Assembly (NCBI GenBank): GCA_032358255.1
Contig: JAULBX010028149.1
Location: 1 to 22,321, forward strand
Length of the DNA: 22,321 nucleotides
DNA from: Heterotrichella gracilis
Lineage: Eukaryota; Sar; Xanthophyceae; Tribonematales; Xanthonemataceae
Reading direction: 5' to 3'
Shown: positions 1 through 8,729 of the stretch, in pieces
Position numbering within the stretch: position 1 is the stretch's first letter
Layout: every line of letters begins with the position of its first letter
Program-made: the position numbers and the translations under genes
The notes under the pieces: generated by a model
Databases searched by the model: none
Told to the model about the DNA's origin: nothing
What the model saw: the letters and a program-made list of their open reading frames with translations, nothing else

Positions 1-51
1 CAGGGGGGGAGTATGCGCATCCAATAGATGGATGCGCACACTCCCCCCCTG
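1..51. repeat. Near-perfect inverted repeat (22-bp arms, 7-nt loop)
   Basis: Arms 1-22 and 30-51 are reverse complements apart from one position (A13 opposite C39). The loop is AATAGAT. Each arm has a run of seven G or C at its outer end and a GCGCATCC-type inner end. Because the arm starts at base 1, the structure may extend beyond the window. In a minus-strand transcript the one mismatch would be a G-U wobble, so the stem would be fully paired. It could be a foldback or MITE-like element, or a hairpin in an intron of the MED16-like gene. Confidence 0.85.
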
Positions 52-61
52 ACCAGCAGCC

Positions 62-128
62 ACATCCACACCCACCACAACCTCCCCGTTTTCCCCATCC
101 ACCCTCCATTGGGCAATAGAGCGGGCCA
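62..128 (+). CDS. Possible 3' end of an upstream MED16-like exon (tentative)
   Basis: A frame open from about 62 to 128 ends at a good donor (CCA followed by gtgagg at 129). It leaves phase 1, which is what the next confident exon at 521 needs. The last residues would read LHWAIERA. There is no family match to confirm it and the upstream edge is not defined. The stretch could equally be intronic. Confidence 0.2.
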
Positions 129-301
129 GTGAGGATTATGCTGATGGACAACAGGAGCGACCCCAATGGTTGGAGGATCGACCCGGCGCAATCGCATGCA
201 CATACACACACACACAGGAACTTGATTTGCATTGTGCGTGCGTAACAACCAAAACTCTCACCAGCCCCCACCAAAGTCACCCTCCCACGATCACCCTGCA
301 G

Positions 302-405
302 GCCAGTTCCGGCAGCCGCTCTCCTGCACCCACCTCACCACCATCCAGCTGCACCCCAACCAGGAGATGACCTACTTTGGGTTTGATCCATCCACCTCTG
401 GGAGG
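302..405 (+). repeat. Acceptor-side partial copy of MED16-like exon 521-717
   Basis: After ...ctgcag at 299-301 the sequence repeats the first ~105 bases of the exon at 521 with a few substitutions, then diverges after GGGAGGCA. The offset is 219 bases, a multiple of three, and no stop codon lies between the copy and the real exon. Reading through would therefore stay in frame. The ordinary reading is a decayed duplicate inside the intron. Confidence 0.8.
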
Positions 406-520
406 CATCCTCGTTTACCCTGTCGAGGCACAAAGCGTTTTACCCCCAAAACTCTCTCAAGATTCTCCTGCGCTCACCCCCCTTACTCCCAAAACCACCC
501 GCACCCCGCCCACCCTGCAG

Positions 521-3500
521 GCCAGTTCCGGCAGCCGCTCTCCTGCACCCACCTCACCACCATCCAGCTGCCCCCCAACCAGGAAATGACCTACTTTGGG
601 TTCGACCCATCCACCTCCGGGAGGCAATTTTTCAGCCTATCTCGGGACACAGGCACGGGGGCGCTTCAGCTGGTTGCGTATGAGCAGGTTGGGGTGGGGA
701 ACGACCACGCCTGGCAGGTGCGGGGTTTCGTGAGGGTCTTTCAACAGGGTAGGGTAGGGTAGGGTAGGGTAGGTAGGGTAGGCGAGGTAGGGTAGCGTGT
801 GCTACGGTTGTCAACAAGTTTTTGAAGGGTTGTCTGGTAGGTTTTTGCAATTGGGAGCGTCTAGGGATAAGGCACAGGGGCGCTACAGCTGGTGCCATAT
901 GAGCAGGTTGGGGTGGGGAATGACCATGCCTGGCAGGTGCGGGATGTGTCAGGGTTTAGGTCAGGGCTTGAATATATTCACACTGCAGACCTGAATTTAA
1001 ACAAACGCTGCAAACCTCAAAATTTATGAGTCATAAACCAACATGCAAAAAGGCTAATCAAAATCCTACTGCGCCTGCAGGCCCTCCAGATGCAGCCTCC
1101 AGTAAGAATCTCAATAAAAACCCGAATAAACACCCTAACAAAACCCTACTGCCCCCGCAGGCCCGGTGCGTGTACAATGCTGTGATGAGCTCCATCAAAC
1201 CCACCCATGAGCGCCAGATCAGGGTGGTGGTCGCACACGATGGGAGCGTGGCGGTGCTGGTGGTGCCTGCAGGTGAGGAGTGGTGGGCATGGTTTGGATT
1301 TTTGTAGTTGGTTCTGATGGGGGGTCCGAGCAATGTGTCGTTGTTTGGCGACTTGGAAGGATTGCAACTGTACAAAACTTAGCCTGTCAGTAAGTGCCAC
1401 ATGCACACGATGGGAGTGTGGCGGTGCTGGTGGTGCCTGCGGGTGAGGGTGGTGGTGGTGAAGGCCAGCTGAAGGGGGCATAGTTCGGGCATGGACATGC
1501 TTGAATTTTGGTGGTTATGATAGGAGGGGTGCTAGGCACCACCTCCTTTGCCTCCTTTGCTGCGCCACCGGGTTCCACCGGGTGCCAACAGCGCCTGCCA
1601 CGCTGGGTTCTTAAAAACCAGCCACAAAACCTTTGAAAACACCCTCTGAACTCCACAGATTCTCAAAACACTTTTCCCATCTCCCACAGGCAGCCATACC
1701 GAAGTGAGGCTGCTAGACACCACCTCCTTTGCCGAAGTGCATGCATGCACCCTCCTGGGTTCCGCCACGGGCTTCCATTTCAGCGCCAACGGCTCCTGTG
1801 CGGTGGTGGTGATGCAGCACCGGGGGCTGGTGGGGTGGGCTGCGGACGACCTGCAGTTGCTGGTGATGGACTGCGGGGCTGCGCATGGGATGGGCAACCA
1901 GCAGCTGGCGACCATGCTGGCTGATAGGTGAGTGTTCAAGTGCTTTTAGTAAGTTGTTAGAGTTGGTTTGGGTGTTGGTGGGGTGCGTTTTGGTGGTGTT
2001 GGTGGTGGGGCACCGGGGGCTGGGAGGCTGGTTGGCGGCGGATGAAATGCAGTTGTGGTCTTGGACTGTAGCGCATGGGATGGGCAACCAGCAACTGGCA
2101 ACCATGCTAGCGGACAAGTGGGTGTGGTTGTTTGGTGTGGTGTGACTTCGCCTCCAACCCTAGGGTTTTCGTAGTCCCAAATCCCTCGCAACCCTAGGTT
2201 TCCTGTGCGCCAACCCCTCTCCAACCGTGTTTTTTTTGTGTGCCCCTCCCATCCACTCACCCCCTCCCATCCACTCATTCCCCACCCACACTCCCTCCCT
2301 CCCACCCACCCCACCCACCCCCCACCCCCGCAGGCTGTGCTGGTCCATGCTCCACTCCCATGCCTGCTGGGATGCTGTGGCGAGCCTGCGGAGGCTGGCG
2401 GGGGTGGAGGGGGGCGTGTGGCTGGCTGCTGCCTTTTGCCATCTGGATGCAGCGCTGCACGGGCAGAGCCACGGGGTGCGGCCGCACTATGGGCAGCTGA
2501 TGGACCGGATAAAGGTGGGTGGTGGTGGTGGCGCTGTGTGTGTGCGGCTGTGTGGCATCCTGTTGTTGTGCATGATCCTGGCCTGAAGCTCCTCCTGTCC
2601 AGACTTGTGTGTCCAGCTTACTAACATGGACGCCAAGTGATCATTATACCAAGTAATCATACGTAGTGTGTCAGTTAACAGGGACCAAGTGTCTCCCACA
2701 TGTGCAGCTGCGGATCCTGCAAGGCCTGGATGTTCCAGGGGGTGATATTATTGTGCACGATCTCCTAGAGGCTGCTGGCATCAGTCTTTATACAAATTTG
2801 CTTATATCAAGTAATAGTAACGCAACAACAATTGTGTATTTTTTTATACCATAGCCCTTCTCCATGACATCATATAAAATTTGTATTAAAACCATCTTTT
2901 AAATAAACAGCCCCCTTCCCTCGCGTGCAGCTGCGGATACTGCAAGGCTTGGATGTTCCAGGGGGTGATATTATTGTGCATGACCTACTCGCCAGATGTT
3001 ACATGGAGATGGCGGAGACAGTCATCTTGTCCATCTGCAGGGACGATTACATCCGAACAACCAAGGTGCGATCGGTTTAATTGGTGTGGTCGGTCTAGAT
3101 GTTACTTGGGTCATTGCGCAGGCATGTCAAAGGCATGTATGTCAAAGGCATGTACAATCTGCAGGGCCAAATATGCACAATCAACTTGGTCTCCACCTCT
3201 TGCAAGCTCTGGTTCCACCCCTCGAGAGTAACCAGAAGCTGATGCACACCCAATACCCTGGGTCAACCCCAAACCCTAATGCAAACCCTTCCCCTCCCCG
3301 CCAGATGCACCCGAGCAGCAGCAGCACCACCCAGACCCCCCGGCTCTCCCCGGAAGACATCCAGACCCTGCTCCCCTGGGCCACCTGGGTGCTCCAATTT
3401 ATGCGGCATTTGTACGGGTGCATAAAGCTGTGGATGGCCCGACACGCCCAGGGGGAGAAAGATGCGGATGCAGTGGGGGGGGTGCGGCTGCTGCCGGACA

Positions 3501-6500
3501 ACTACTTTTTGAAACACATGATGCAGGTGCGGCTGTAGGGGTTTTGGTGGGGTTTTTAGAAGGTTTTGTTGTTGTGCCTGGACGGTGTACACAAGGGGGG
3601 TTCAACTGCTGCACTGTGACCCTTTCTTGTAACACATGATGCAGGTGCGGCTGTAGGGTTTGGTGGGGTTTGTTGGGGTTTTGAGAAGGTTTTGTTGGGG
3701 TGCCTGGACGGTGTACAAAAGGGGGGGTCAACTGCTGCACTGTGGCTCTTTCTTGTAACACAAGACTCAGGTGGAGTTGTAGGGTTTTGTTGAGGTTTGC
3801 AGAGGGGTTTGCAACCCATTCGGAATTGTAATATCCCACACACATGCACATGCACGTGCTACTGCCCGGTTATGTGCAGCTGTACATCGTTGCAGCATCC
3901 CCAGGAAATTTCCATCTCGAAAAGCTCCATTCCTCCCTCCCCAGGCCATGTCTGCGTTTCAGATCGTGAGCAGAATGCACGCCGATGAGACCCCCATGTT
4001 CCAACAGTTCCTGGAGCAGGCTTCGTGCTTGCTGGGGGTGCTGGGTGTGGTGAACAAGGTGAGGAATACCCTCTGGTAGGGTTTTGCGTTTGTGGGCCTA
4101 TGGAGTGCCCCGCTCCCCCAACGCCCTCCCTCAAAACCCTTCCAAAACCCTGACAAAAGCCTGCACCAAAACCCTACCAAAACCCCGATGGGGCTCCCAT
4201 GTTCCAACCGTTTCTGGAGCAAATCATGTCTGCTGGGGGTGCTGGGCGTGGTGAACAAGGTGAGGAATACCCTCTGCTAGGGTTTTCGCATGTTGGCAAA
4301 TGGAGCGCCCCCCTGTCTCAACGCACTCCCTCAAATCCTTATCAAAACCATGACATAATGCTGCCAGGCGGTGCACTGCACGCTGATGATATCCCCATGT
4401 TTCAGCACGTTCTGGAGCGTGCCCCATCTGGACGATCCCCAGAGGAAAAACCCTCCCTCAAACCATATACAAACCCTTGCCCTCAAACCCCGTTCAAGGC
4501 CTAATGTATCAAAAGCCCTGTCGATGACCCACCTCAGATGTACTCTACCAAACCTTATCCAAATATCCAACTGCAGACCTGCCTTGCACCTCAGGCAAAC
4601 CCCTGCTCTCAAACCATGTTTAACCCCTAACCTACTCAACCCTTATCCAAATGCAGACGCATTCGGCGGGCAGCGCACTGCAGAAGGCCTCCCTGCCCCA
4701 ACCAGATGACCGCCAGAGGAAGAATGAGGGCACCGGTCAGCTCTACCCCCTCATGGAGTCAGCTGCACAGTCGTTCAAGGTGAGTATTTTAGGGTTTAGG
4801 GACTAGACATTTGGGCGAAGGGTCTGTAGGGAACTATGAGTAGTTTTTTTCTGCGAGGGGCAGCAGTACCCCCTCATGGAGTCCGCTGCGCAGTCGTTCA
4901 AGGTGAGTGGCTAGGGTTTAGGGTTTGCCGATCATCGCAATCCATTTTTGCTCTTCCCCATCCTTGTCGGCATGTTGGCAACGTTCTTAACGAATCAATC
5001 GCCTTCTTGTTTTTGGTCAACTGTTGTACTGGCAGCTGTGTCCATCCTTAGGGTTAAAGGGTTTCAGGGTTTAGAATTTTAGGGTTTTAGGGCTCGTGGT
5101 TTGCACTTCCCACCCAGCCAGTTATTAGAGAAGCTTCCACGGGTTCATTGCACCCGAGGGTGTAGGGACATGCTAGGTGTAAGGCAGGCAAACCCTAAGT
5201 AGGGTGTTGTGTGGGATAGCTGCACCTCCTTGTGGAAGCTGTTGCACAGAGCACAGGGTTTGCTTATTTGGTTTAAACCAAACGGTCAGGTTTCTAAATT
5301 TTTATTTGATTTTTTGGGTTTATTTGGTTTATTTCAAATCCAGAATAAAATCCTGTTACTCTGGAAAATAAAAAAAAACTGGCCATGTTTATCCCCGCAG
5401 GGCCCCCTGGGGTTGCACTACTACCGCACCAGTGGCCCCATCCAGGCATCCTACTTTCAGGGGCTGATGGCGCCCGAGGGGTGGGGGAATGAGGACATCA
5501 AACAAAAGGTGAGTGAGGGGGCCTGGAAGGGGGATGCAACTGCCCACCCCGGCCCTCCAGCCCTGCCTCGCCCCGTTAGTGACTTAGTCAGGTACATGCC
5601 TTCCAGCAGTGCAGCCAGAAAAGCAGTCAGCCTTCACACGTGGAGCCAAGCAGGTCTTTCCAATGCATGGCAGTTCCGACATCCCCCCCGCATCGCACCA
5701 TGAAGTGCACCCACCTGGGGCAACCCCGCGCTCCCCTTTTGCATCCACAGGCCGCTGCTGTGTGGATGGAGATGGAGACCCCAACATTGGAGCAAATGTG
5801 GGAGAATGCCACGCCCTGATGATATCTGCTGGCCCCTGTGATTTAGGCCCCGTTCCAATGCACCACCAATTTTGACACCCCCGCCCCCCTTGAACCATGA
5901 AGTGCACCCACCACCATTACCACCCACCACCACCTCACCCACCACTGCCCCCGCAGGCCGCTGCTGTATGGATGGAGATAGAGACACCCACACTGGAGCA
6001 AATGTGGGAGAATGCGCAAGCGCTGGGGTTGGTGCCCACCCCGCATTGCACCCCCATATGGGGGCGGCAAAATAACATACCGCCCCTCCCCTCCGCGACA
6101 CCTGTCATGACCACAGAGGGTGCGCGCCACAAAACCCTAGCACCCTGGCATACAACCCTAGCACCCTGGCATGAAAACCCTACACTGCCTTAGGACCCGT
6201 GGGACGGTCCTTGTCGGGAGAAGGATGCATCCACAGCTTGTGACCGTGCGCCACAAAACCCTAGCACCCTGGCATAAAACCCTAGCACGATAACATAGAA
6301 ACCCTACACCGGTTGTGGCCGTGCGCCATGCATTCCTTGGCAAGCCGCGGCCAGCCCCTGTAAAGCGCCTTTGCCAGTTAAGCGAGTCCCCTTTGATGCA
6401 TGTGTGCCATTTGGGCACAACGCTTCCCTGCAACACCACCTCAATACCCAACCCAGACCCTAAAATAACCTGCCCAAAAATCAACCCATGCCCACCCCAA

Positions 6501-7529
6501 CCCAGACCCTAAACCTCTCTGCGTGTTCCCCACCACAGGTCCCCGGCTTCTGGTCAATGGGTGTGGGGATGGGGATCGTCCCCGCTGCAACCGGTGGGCA
6601 GCTGACAGGGATGCTGCTTTGGGACTGGACCTGCAGTCATGGTGGGTGGTGCAACCCCTCAATTCTACCCTACAAACCCTAATATCCAGAAGCGCATGTA
6701 CCCTAAACCATACCTAAACCCTACCCCGCGCACAGGCACGCCCACTCTCCTCGTCACCTGCACCTTCTACAAGCCCTAGACAACCTGATCAACCACCACC
6801 GCGCTCCCTTTACTCCAACCTACCAACCCTGACACCCACATCACCCATACCCTCCACCCAATTCATACATACCCTAACACCCTCCCGCGCGCAGGCGCGC
6901 CTGCCATCAGCCGCCACCCCCTTTGCATCCGCTGTCATCACCCTCTACGAAACCACGGAGGGTCAGCACGCAACCGCTCTCCACCAACAAAACCCTCATC
7001 CCCACTTTGCAAACCGTAGGCCCCAAACCCCTAACAACAAGCCCTGCCAATCACAGAGCATCCAAACCCTCAAGCTGAATATTGCCAACCCTTACACCCA
7101 CCCTGCGTGCAGGCACGCCTGCCGCGACGCCATCAGCGGGCGCCCACTCTCCACCGCGGTCGGCACCCTGTACAAAACCACAGACAATCTGATCAACCAC
7201 TAACAAACCCCTCCAGTCTAACCTACCAACTCTGAAACGTGCAGCGGCCAAACCCTAAACCAAATCCTACAAACCCTAACACCCACCCCGCGCGCAGGCA
7301 CGCCTGCCGCGACGCCATCAGCGGGCGCCCACTGGCGTCAGCGGTCGGCACCCTCTACGAAACCACGGACGGGCTGAGCGCTACCGCTGAATTCGACAAG
7401 CTGCACCGCGGAAATAACGCCATCGCATCCATGTGGGTGGTGGCGTGCCCCCTCACGGGGTGCGCCTGGAAGCGGGTCAAGGTGGAGCGCCCGGTGGATA
7501 TCACGGCATCGGCCATGTGGGGCACGTGA
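521..7529 (+). CDS. MED16: MED16/SFR6-like Mediator tail subunit, 3' portion (12 exons)
   Basis: MED16 is a subunit of the Mediator tail module, which links DNA-bound activators to RNA polymerase II in the nucleus. Exons: 521-717, 1161-1272, 1690-1927, 2334-2514, 2931-3065, 3305-3526, 3945-4058, 4657-4779, 5401-5508, 5957-6119, 6539-6641 and 7298-7529 (TGA 7527-7529). All have GT/AG borders and all phases match, giving 641 residues. The first three exons look like the end of a beta-propeller (GFHFSANGSCAVVV). Exons 4-5 resemble the plant MED16 middle region: an LDAALH segment, then HYGQLMDRIK followed by LRILQG and HDLLARCYMEM. Exon 6 has a helical segment (SPEDIQTLLPWATWVLQF). The C-terminus has Cys-rich pieces (GCGDGDRPRCNRW; ACPLTGCAWKRV) matching the zinc-ribbon-like end of plant MED16. 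Plant MED16 is roughly 1,200-1,300 residues, so about half lies upstream. The assignment is from remembered family similarity, not a search. Confidence 0.8.
748..797 (+). repeat. GGGTA array (telomere-like) just inside an intron
   Basis: About nine units of GGGTA with small interruptions lie 30 bases after the donor at 718. This is the purest G-rich telomere-like run in the window. It is a plausible slippage or duplication hotspot. Confidence 0.9.
847..945 (+). repeat. Donor-side partial copy of MED16-like exon 521-717
   Basis: 863-936 repeats the last ~75 bases of the exon ending at 717, through TGGCAG and the following gtgcggg donor, with substitutions. A weaker match extends back to about 847. 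Together with the copy at 302, this flanks the intact exon with a 5'-end copy on one side and a 3'-end copy on the other. Confidence 0.8.
1066..1088 (+). repeat. Short acceptor-side copy preceding exon 1161
   Basis: The string ctactgcgcctgcaggccc resembles ctactgcccccgcaggccc at the true acceptor of exon 1161. Only the acceptor and a few exon bases match. Confidence 0.45.
1402..1452 (+). repeat. Donor-side partial copy of exon 1161-1272
   Basis: The end of exon 1161-1272 (GCACACGATGGGAGCGTGG onward) recurs at 1402-1446 with two or three changes. It is followed by gggtgagg, where the real donor reads aggtgagg. Confidence 0.75.
1522..1560 (+). repeat. Acceptor-side partial copy of exon 1690-1927
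   Basis: GTGCTAGGCACCACCTCC followed by TTTGC repeats the early part of exon 1690 (GCTGCTAGACACCACCTCC). No clear acceptor is kept. Confidence 0.5.
2009..2122 (+). repeat. Donor-side partial copy of exon 1690-1927
   Basis: About 110 bases repeat the last part of the exon, from the CACCGGGGGCTGG segment through GCATGGGATGGGCAACCAGC to the donor region. There are indels, including frame-breaking ones. The donor equivalent reads acaagtgggtg. Confidence 0.8.
2156..2167. repeat. Head-to-head telomere-like palindrome AACCCTAGGGTT
   Basis: A perfect 12-bp palindrome made of one C-rich and one G-rich telomere-like unit. It sits where the intron 1928-2333 changes from G/T-rich (donor side) to C-rich (acceptor side). 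Confidence 0.8.
2243..2333 (+). repeat. C-rich pyrimidine tract with 17-bp direct repeat
   Basis: The 17-mer CCCCTCCCATCCACTCA occurs at 2243-2259 and 2261-2277. It is followed by a long C-rich tract leading to the acceptor at 2331-2333. Probably an expanded polypyrimidine tract. Confidence 0.75.
2707..2772 (+). repeat. Acceptor-side partial copy of exon 2931-3065
   Basis: After gtgcag at 2701-2706 the first ~60 bases of exon 2931 recur with few changes (encoding LRILQGLDVPGGDIIVHDLL). The copy then diverges at CTAGAGGCTG. The frame is intact as far as the copy goes, but no donor follows. Confidence 0.85.
3119..3195 (+). repeat. GGCATGT short tandem repeats and decayed exon-end copy
   Basis: AAAGGCATGTATGTC-type units repeat two to three times around 3121-3152. 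From about 3157, ATCTGCAGGGCCAAATATGC resembles the 3' end of exon 2931-3065 (ATCTGCAGGGACGATTACAT), a probable donor-side copy. Confidence 0.5.
3513..3795 (+). repeat. 118-126 bp tandem repeat spanning exon end, donor and intron
   Basis: Units begin at 3513, 3631 and 3757 with AACACATGATGCAGGTGCGG or a diverged form. Each contains the end of exon 3305-3526, a GT donor, GGGTTTTGGTGGGG-type sequence and, in the first two, a GTGCCTGGACGGTGTACA segment. The first unit overlaps the real exon. This is the clearest case of a tandem duplication crossing a splice junction. Confidence 0.9.
4187..4286 (+). repeat. Donor-side partial copy of exon 3945-4058
   Basis: 4187-4259 repeats the second half of the exon (CCCATGTTCCAA through GTGAACAAG). 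The copy continues through gtgaggaataccctct into TAGGGTTTT. It is 2 bases short inside the exon part, so its frame is broken and it is unlikely to be coding. Confidence 0.85.
4373..4432 (+). repeat. Second, older partial copy of exon 3945-4058
   Basis: GCACGCTGATGATATCCCCA through TTCTGGAGCGTGCC matches the middle of the exon with more substitutions than the copy at 4187. Confidence 0.65.
4862..4920 (+). repeat. Donor-side partial copy of exon 4657-4779
   Basis: The last ~40 bases of the exon (encoding YPLMESAAQSFK) plus the gtgagt donor recur at 4866-4908, followed by CTAGGGTTTAGGGTTT. Only a few bases differ. A more diverged third copy may lie at 5217-5256. Confidence 0.85.
5751..5822 (+). 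repeat. Acceptor-side copy of exon 5957-6119, with in-frame TGA
   Basis: The first ~60 bases of exon 5957 recur after ccacag at 5745-5750 (encoding AAVWMEMETPTLEQMWENA). An in-frame TGA follows shortly. The intron flank CATGAAGTGCACCCACC is duplicated too (5699 and 5896), so the unit of about 200 bases covers both intron and exon. Confidence 0.85.
6114..6330 (+). repeat. Tandem copies of exon end plus CCCTAGCACCCTGGCAT repeats
   Basis: The border ACCACAGAGGGTGCGCGCCAC recurs in decayed form near 6240 (GTGACCGTGCGCCAC) and 6315 (GTGGCCGTGCGCCATGC). Between them are units of AAAACCCTAGCACCCTGGCA. These are donor-side copies with C-rich telomere-like filler, opposite in sense to most donor-side filler here. 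Confidence 0.75.
6736..7200 (+). repeat. Three acceptor-side copies of the last MED16-like exon
   Basis: Copies start at 6736, 6895 and 7113, each after a Cag acceptor, and the intact exon starts at 7298. The copy at 7113 is closest (ACRDAISGRPLSTAVGTLYK). Those at 6736 and 6895 are more diverged. Each is preceded by CCCTAACAC/CCCCGCGCGCAGG-like sequence. Spacings are 159, 218 and 185 bases, so copying was repeated and uneven. Confidence 0.85.
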
Positions 7530-7629
7530 GGAGTCCTTGGGCGAACTTGTTGTGCTGGGATTGTGGGCATGTGTGGCGAGCTACATATGGTCTGACACTG
7601 ACTGTATTGCACTGTATTACATTGGCAAG

Positions 7630-7657
7630 TGTAAATTGGCCTACTGTGCCTTGTAAA
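7630..7657 (+). terminator. Candidate poly(A) signals TGTAAA (two)
   Basis: TGTAAA occurs at 7630-7635 and 7652-7657, about 100-125 bases after the MED16-like stop codon. TGTAA is the usual chlorophyte polyadenylation motif, so a 3' end shortly after 7660 is expected. Confidence 0.55.
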
Positions 7658-8071
7658 TTCCTCCTGTCTTTCCAGCAGTGACAGAGCCTGGCCACATCTG
7701 ATGCACTGCACCCCATGGCATGTGCATGGCACGTTGTGCATAAGTCTAGGTGGTATCCTGTGGGGTTCACAGGCGAGTGTGCAGAGTTGCACTTCTCAAA
7801 TCTGAAGTGGCCCAGACTGGATCTATGGGGGTTTCTCCTAGGGAACGGGAACTAGCCAGTGGTAGTTGTCAACTATGTGATGGCTATCAATGTCAGAATG
7901 GACCCCGGCTCACTGAGTTGAGTAGTGGGCGCTGGTATTGCTGGCAGCGAGGTGCTGTCGGCAGGAAACTGCTGTGAGAAAGCAGCATTAGCATCCAAAA
8001 CCGTGACCCTTCCGTAGCCTACAAAATGCTGCGCAAGGTGCTTTTGCAGGGAAGGAAATCTCTCCAACGAT

Positions 8072-8098
8072 GGCGCGAATCGCACAGGCGATTCCGCC
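8072..8098. repeat. Small inverted repeat GAATCGC-ACAG-GCGATTC
   Basis: Arms 8077-8083 and 8088-8094 pair perfectly across a 4-base loop. With one bulged C, GGCG at 8072-8075 pairs with CGCC at 8095-8098. It lies next to the bZIP-like site cluster. Too short to say whether it matters. Confidence 0.6.
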
Positions 8099-8106
8099 TC
8101 CCAGGA

Positions 8107-8476
8107 TGACGTAATGGGTCAGCTGAGGTCAGCGAGAGCACGTGCTCGACGTACCACCTTTTCCCATCAAATAATTGTATTCCGCCCCTGCGCCGGTACA
8201 ACAATCACCGAGCCGATCAACGACGACGTCATATTTTTTGGGGCTTGGAGCAAAGTGGGTACATGTGCATGCAATACGAATCCACGTCCCTTGTTGAAAC
8301 GTCCACGCTGCCTATTGCCGCAACGCAATCGCTGGAAGTGCCTCAATACCTGCCTTGCTCCTTTGCCTTCCAACCAGCGCTTGCAAATATCATGCACACC
8401 TCTGACCCGCGGTTTGCGTAACAATTGTCATTGTGGAGCAGCTAGGCCCTCGCGATGCATCGCGCTACGTGACGTG
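8107..8476. promoter_or_regulatory. Cluster of ACGT-core (bZIP/G-box-like) sites, candidate promoter
   Basis: Eight ACGT cores lie in about 370 bases: TGACGTAA (8107), CACGTG inside the 12-bp palindrome GAGCACGTGCTC (8136-8147), GACGTAC (8148), GACGTCAT (8224), cores at 8284 and 8299, and the doublet TACGTGACGTG (8466-8476). Chance expectation is one or two. Such cores are bound by plant bZIP and bHLH factors. Position 250-620 bases before the SBP2-like start suggests its promoter. I see no convincing TATA box. Confidence 0.4.
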
Positions 8477-8729
8477 CCGAGCAAGGCTAAGGTGGGTGGC
8501 TCCTAGCCCAGATTTCCTGGATTGGTAACCAGGCAATACCAGTGCCGCGGGGTGGCAATGGAGGCGCTGTATTCTGCCCACACATTCATGCATATGGAGG
8601 TCCACTCCTTACCTGCCACGGCAGCTTCTGCGCGGTTGATGGCCCCGCAAAACGCTATGCGTCCGATCTGATATCTATGCGAGGACGATTCATATGTAAG
8701 CGTGCGCTCCGATTGCAGGGAGGCCGCGC

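Larger units (their letters stand above)
7658..8729. other. Intergenic spacer, no gene recognised
   Basis: I see no conserved protein, no tRNA-like cloverleaf and no extended ORF with recognisable content on either strand. The right half holds the ACGT-core cluster and small hairpins described separately. An alternative upstream exon of the SBP2-like gene somewhere in 8540-8700 cannot be excluded. A short ATG frame at 8559 runs into a stop without a good donor. Confidence 0.5.

Noticed and set aside
748..797. Possible true telomere or chromosome end from the GGGTA array
   Set aside because: It is about 50 bases, lies inside an intron between phase-matched exons, and is a GGGTA variant, not TTTAGGG. 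It is an interstitial repeat.
3881..3960. Alternative acceptor at about 3878-3880 giving an earlier start of the exon at 3945
   Set aside because: The phase-0 reading from there reaches TGA within the following sequence, while the 3945 start keeps the frame to the donor at 4059.
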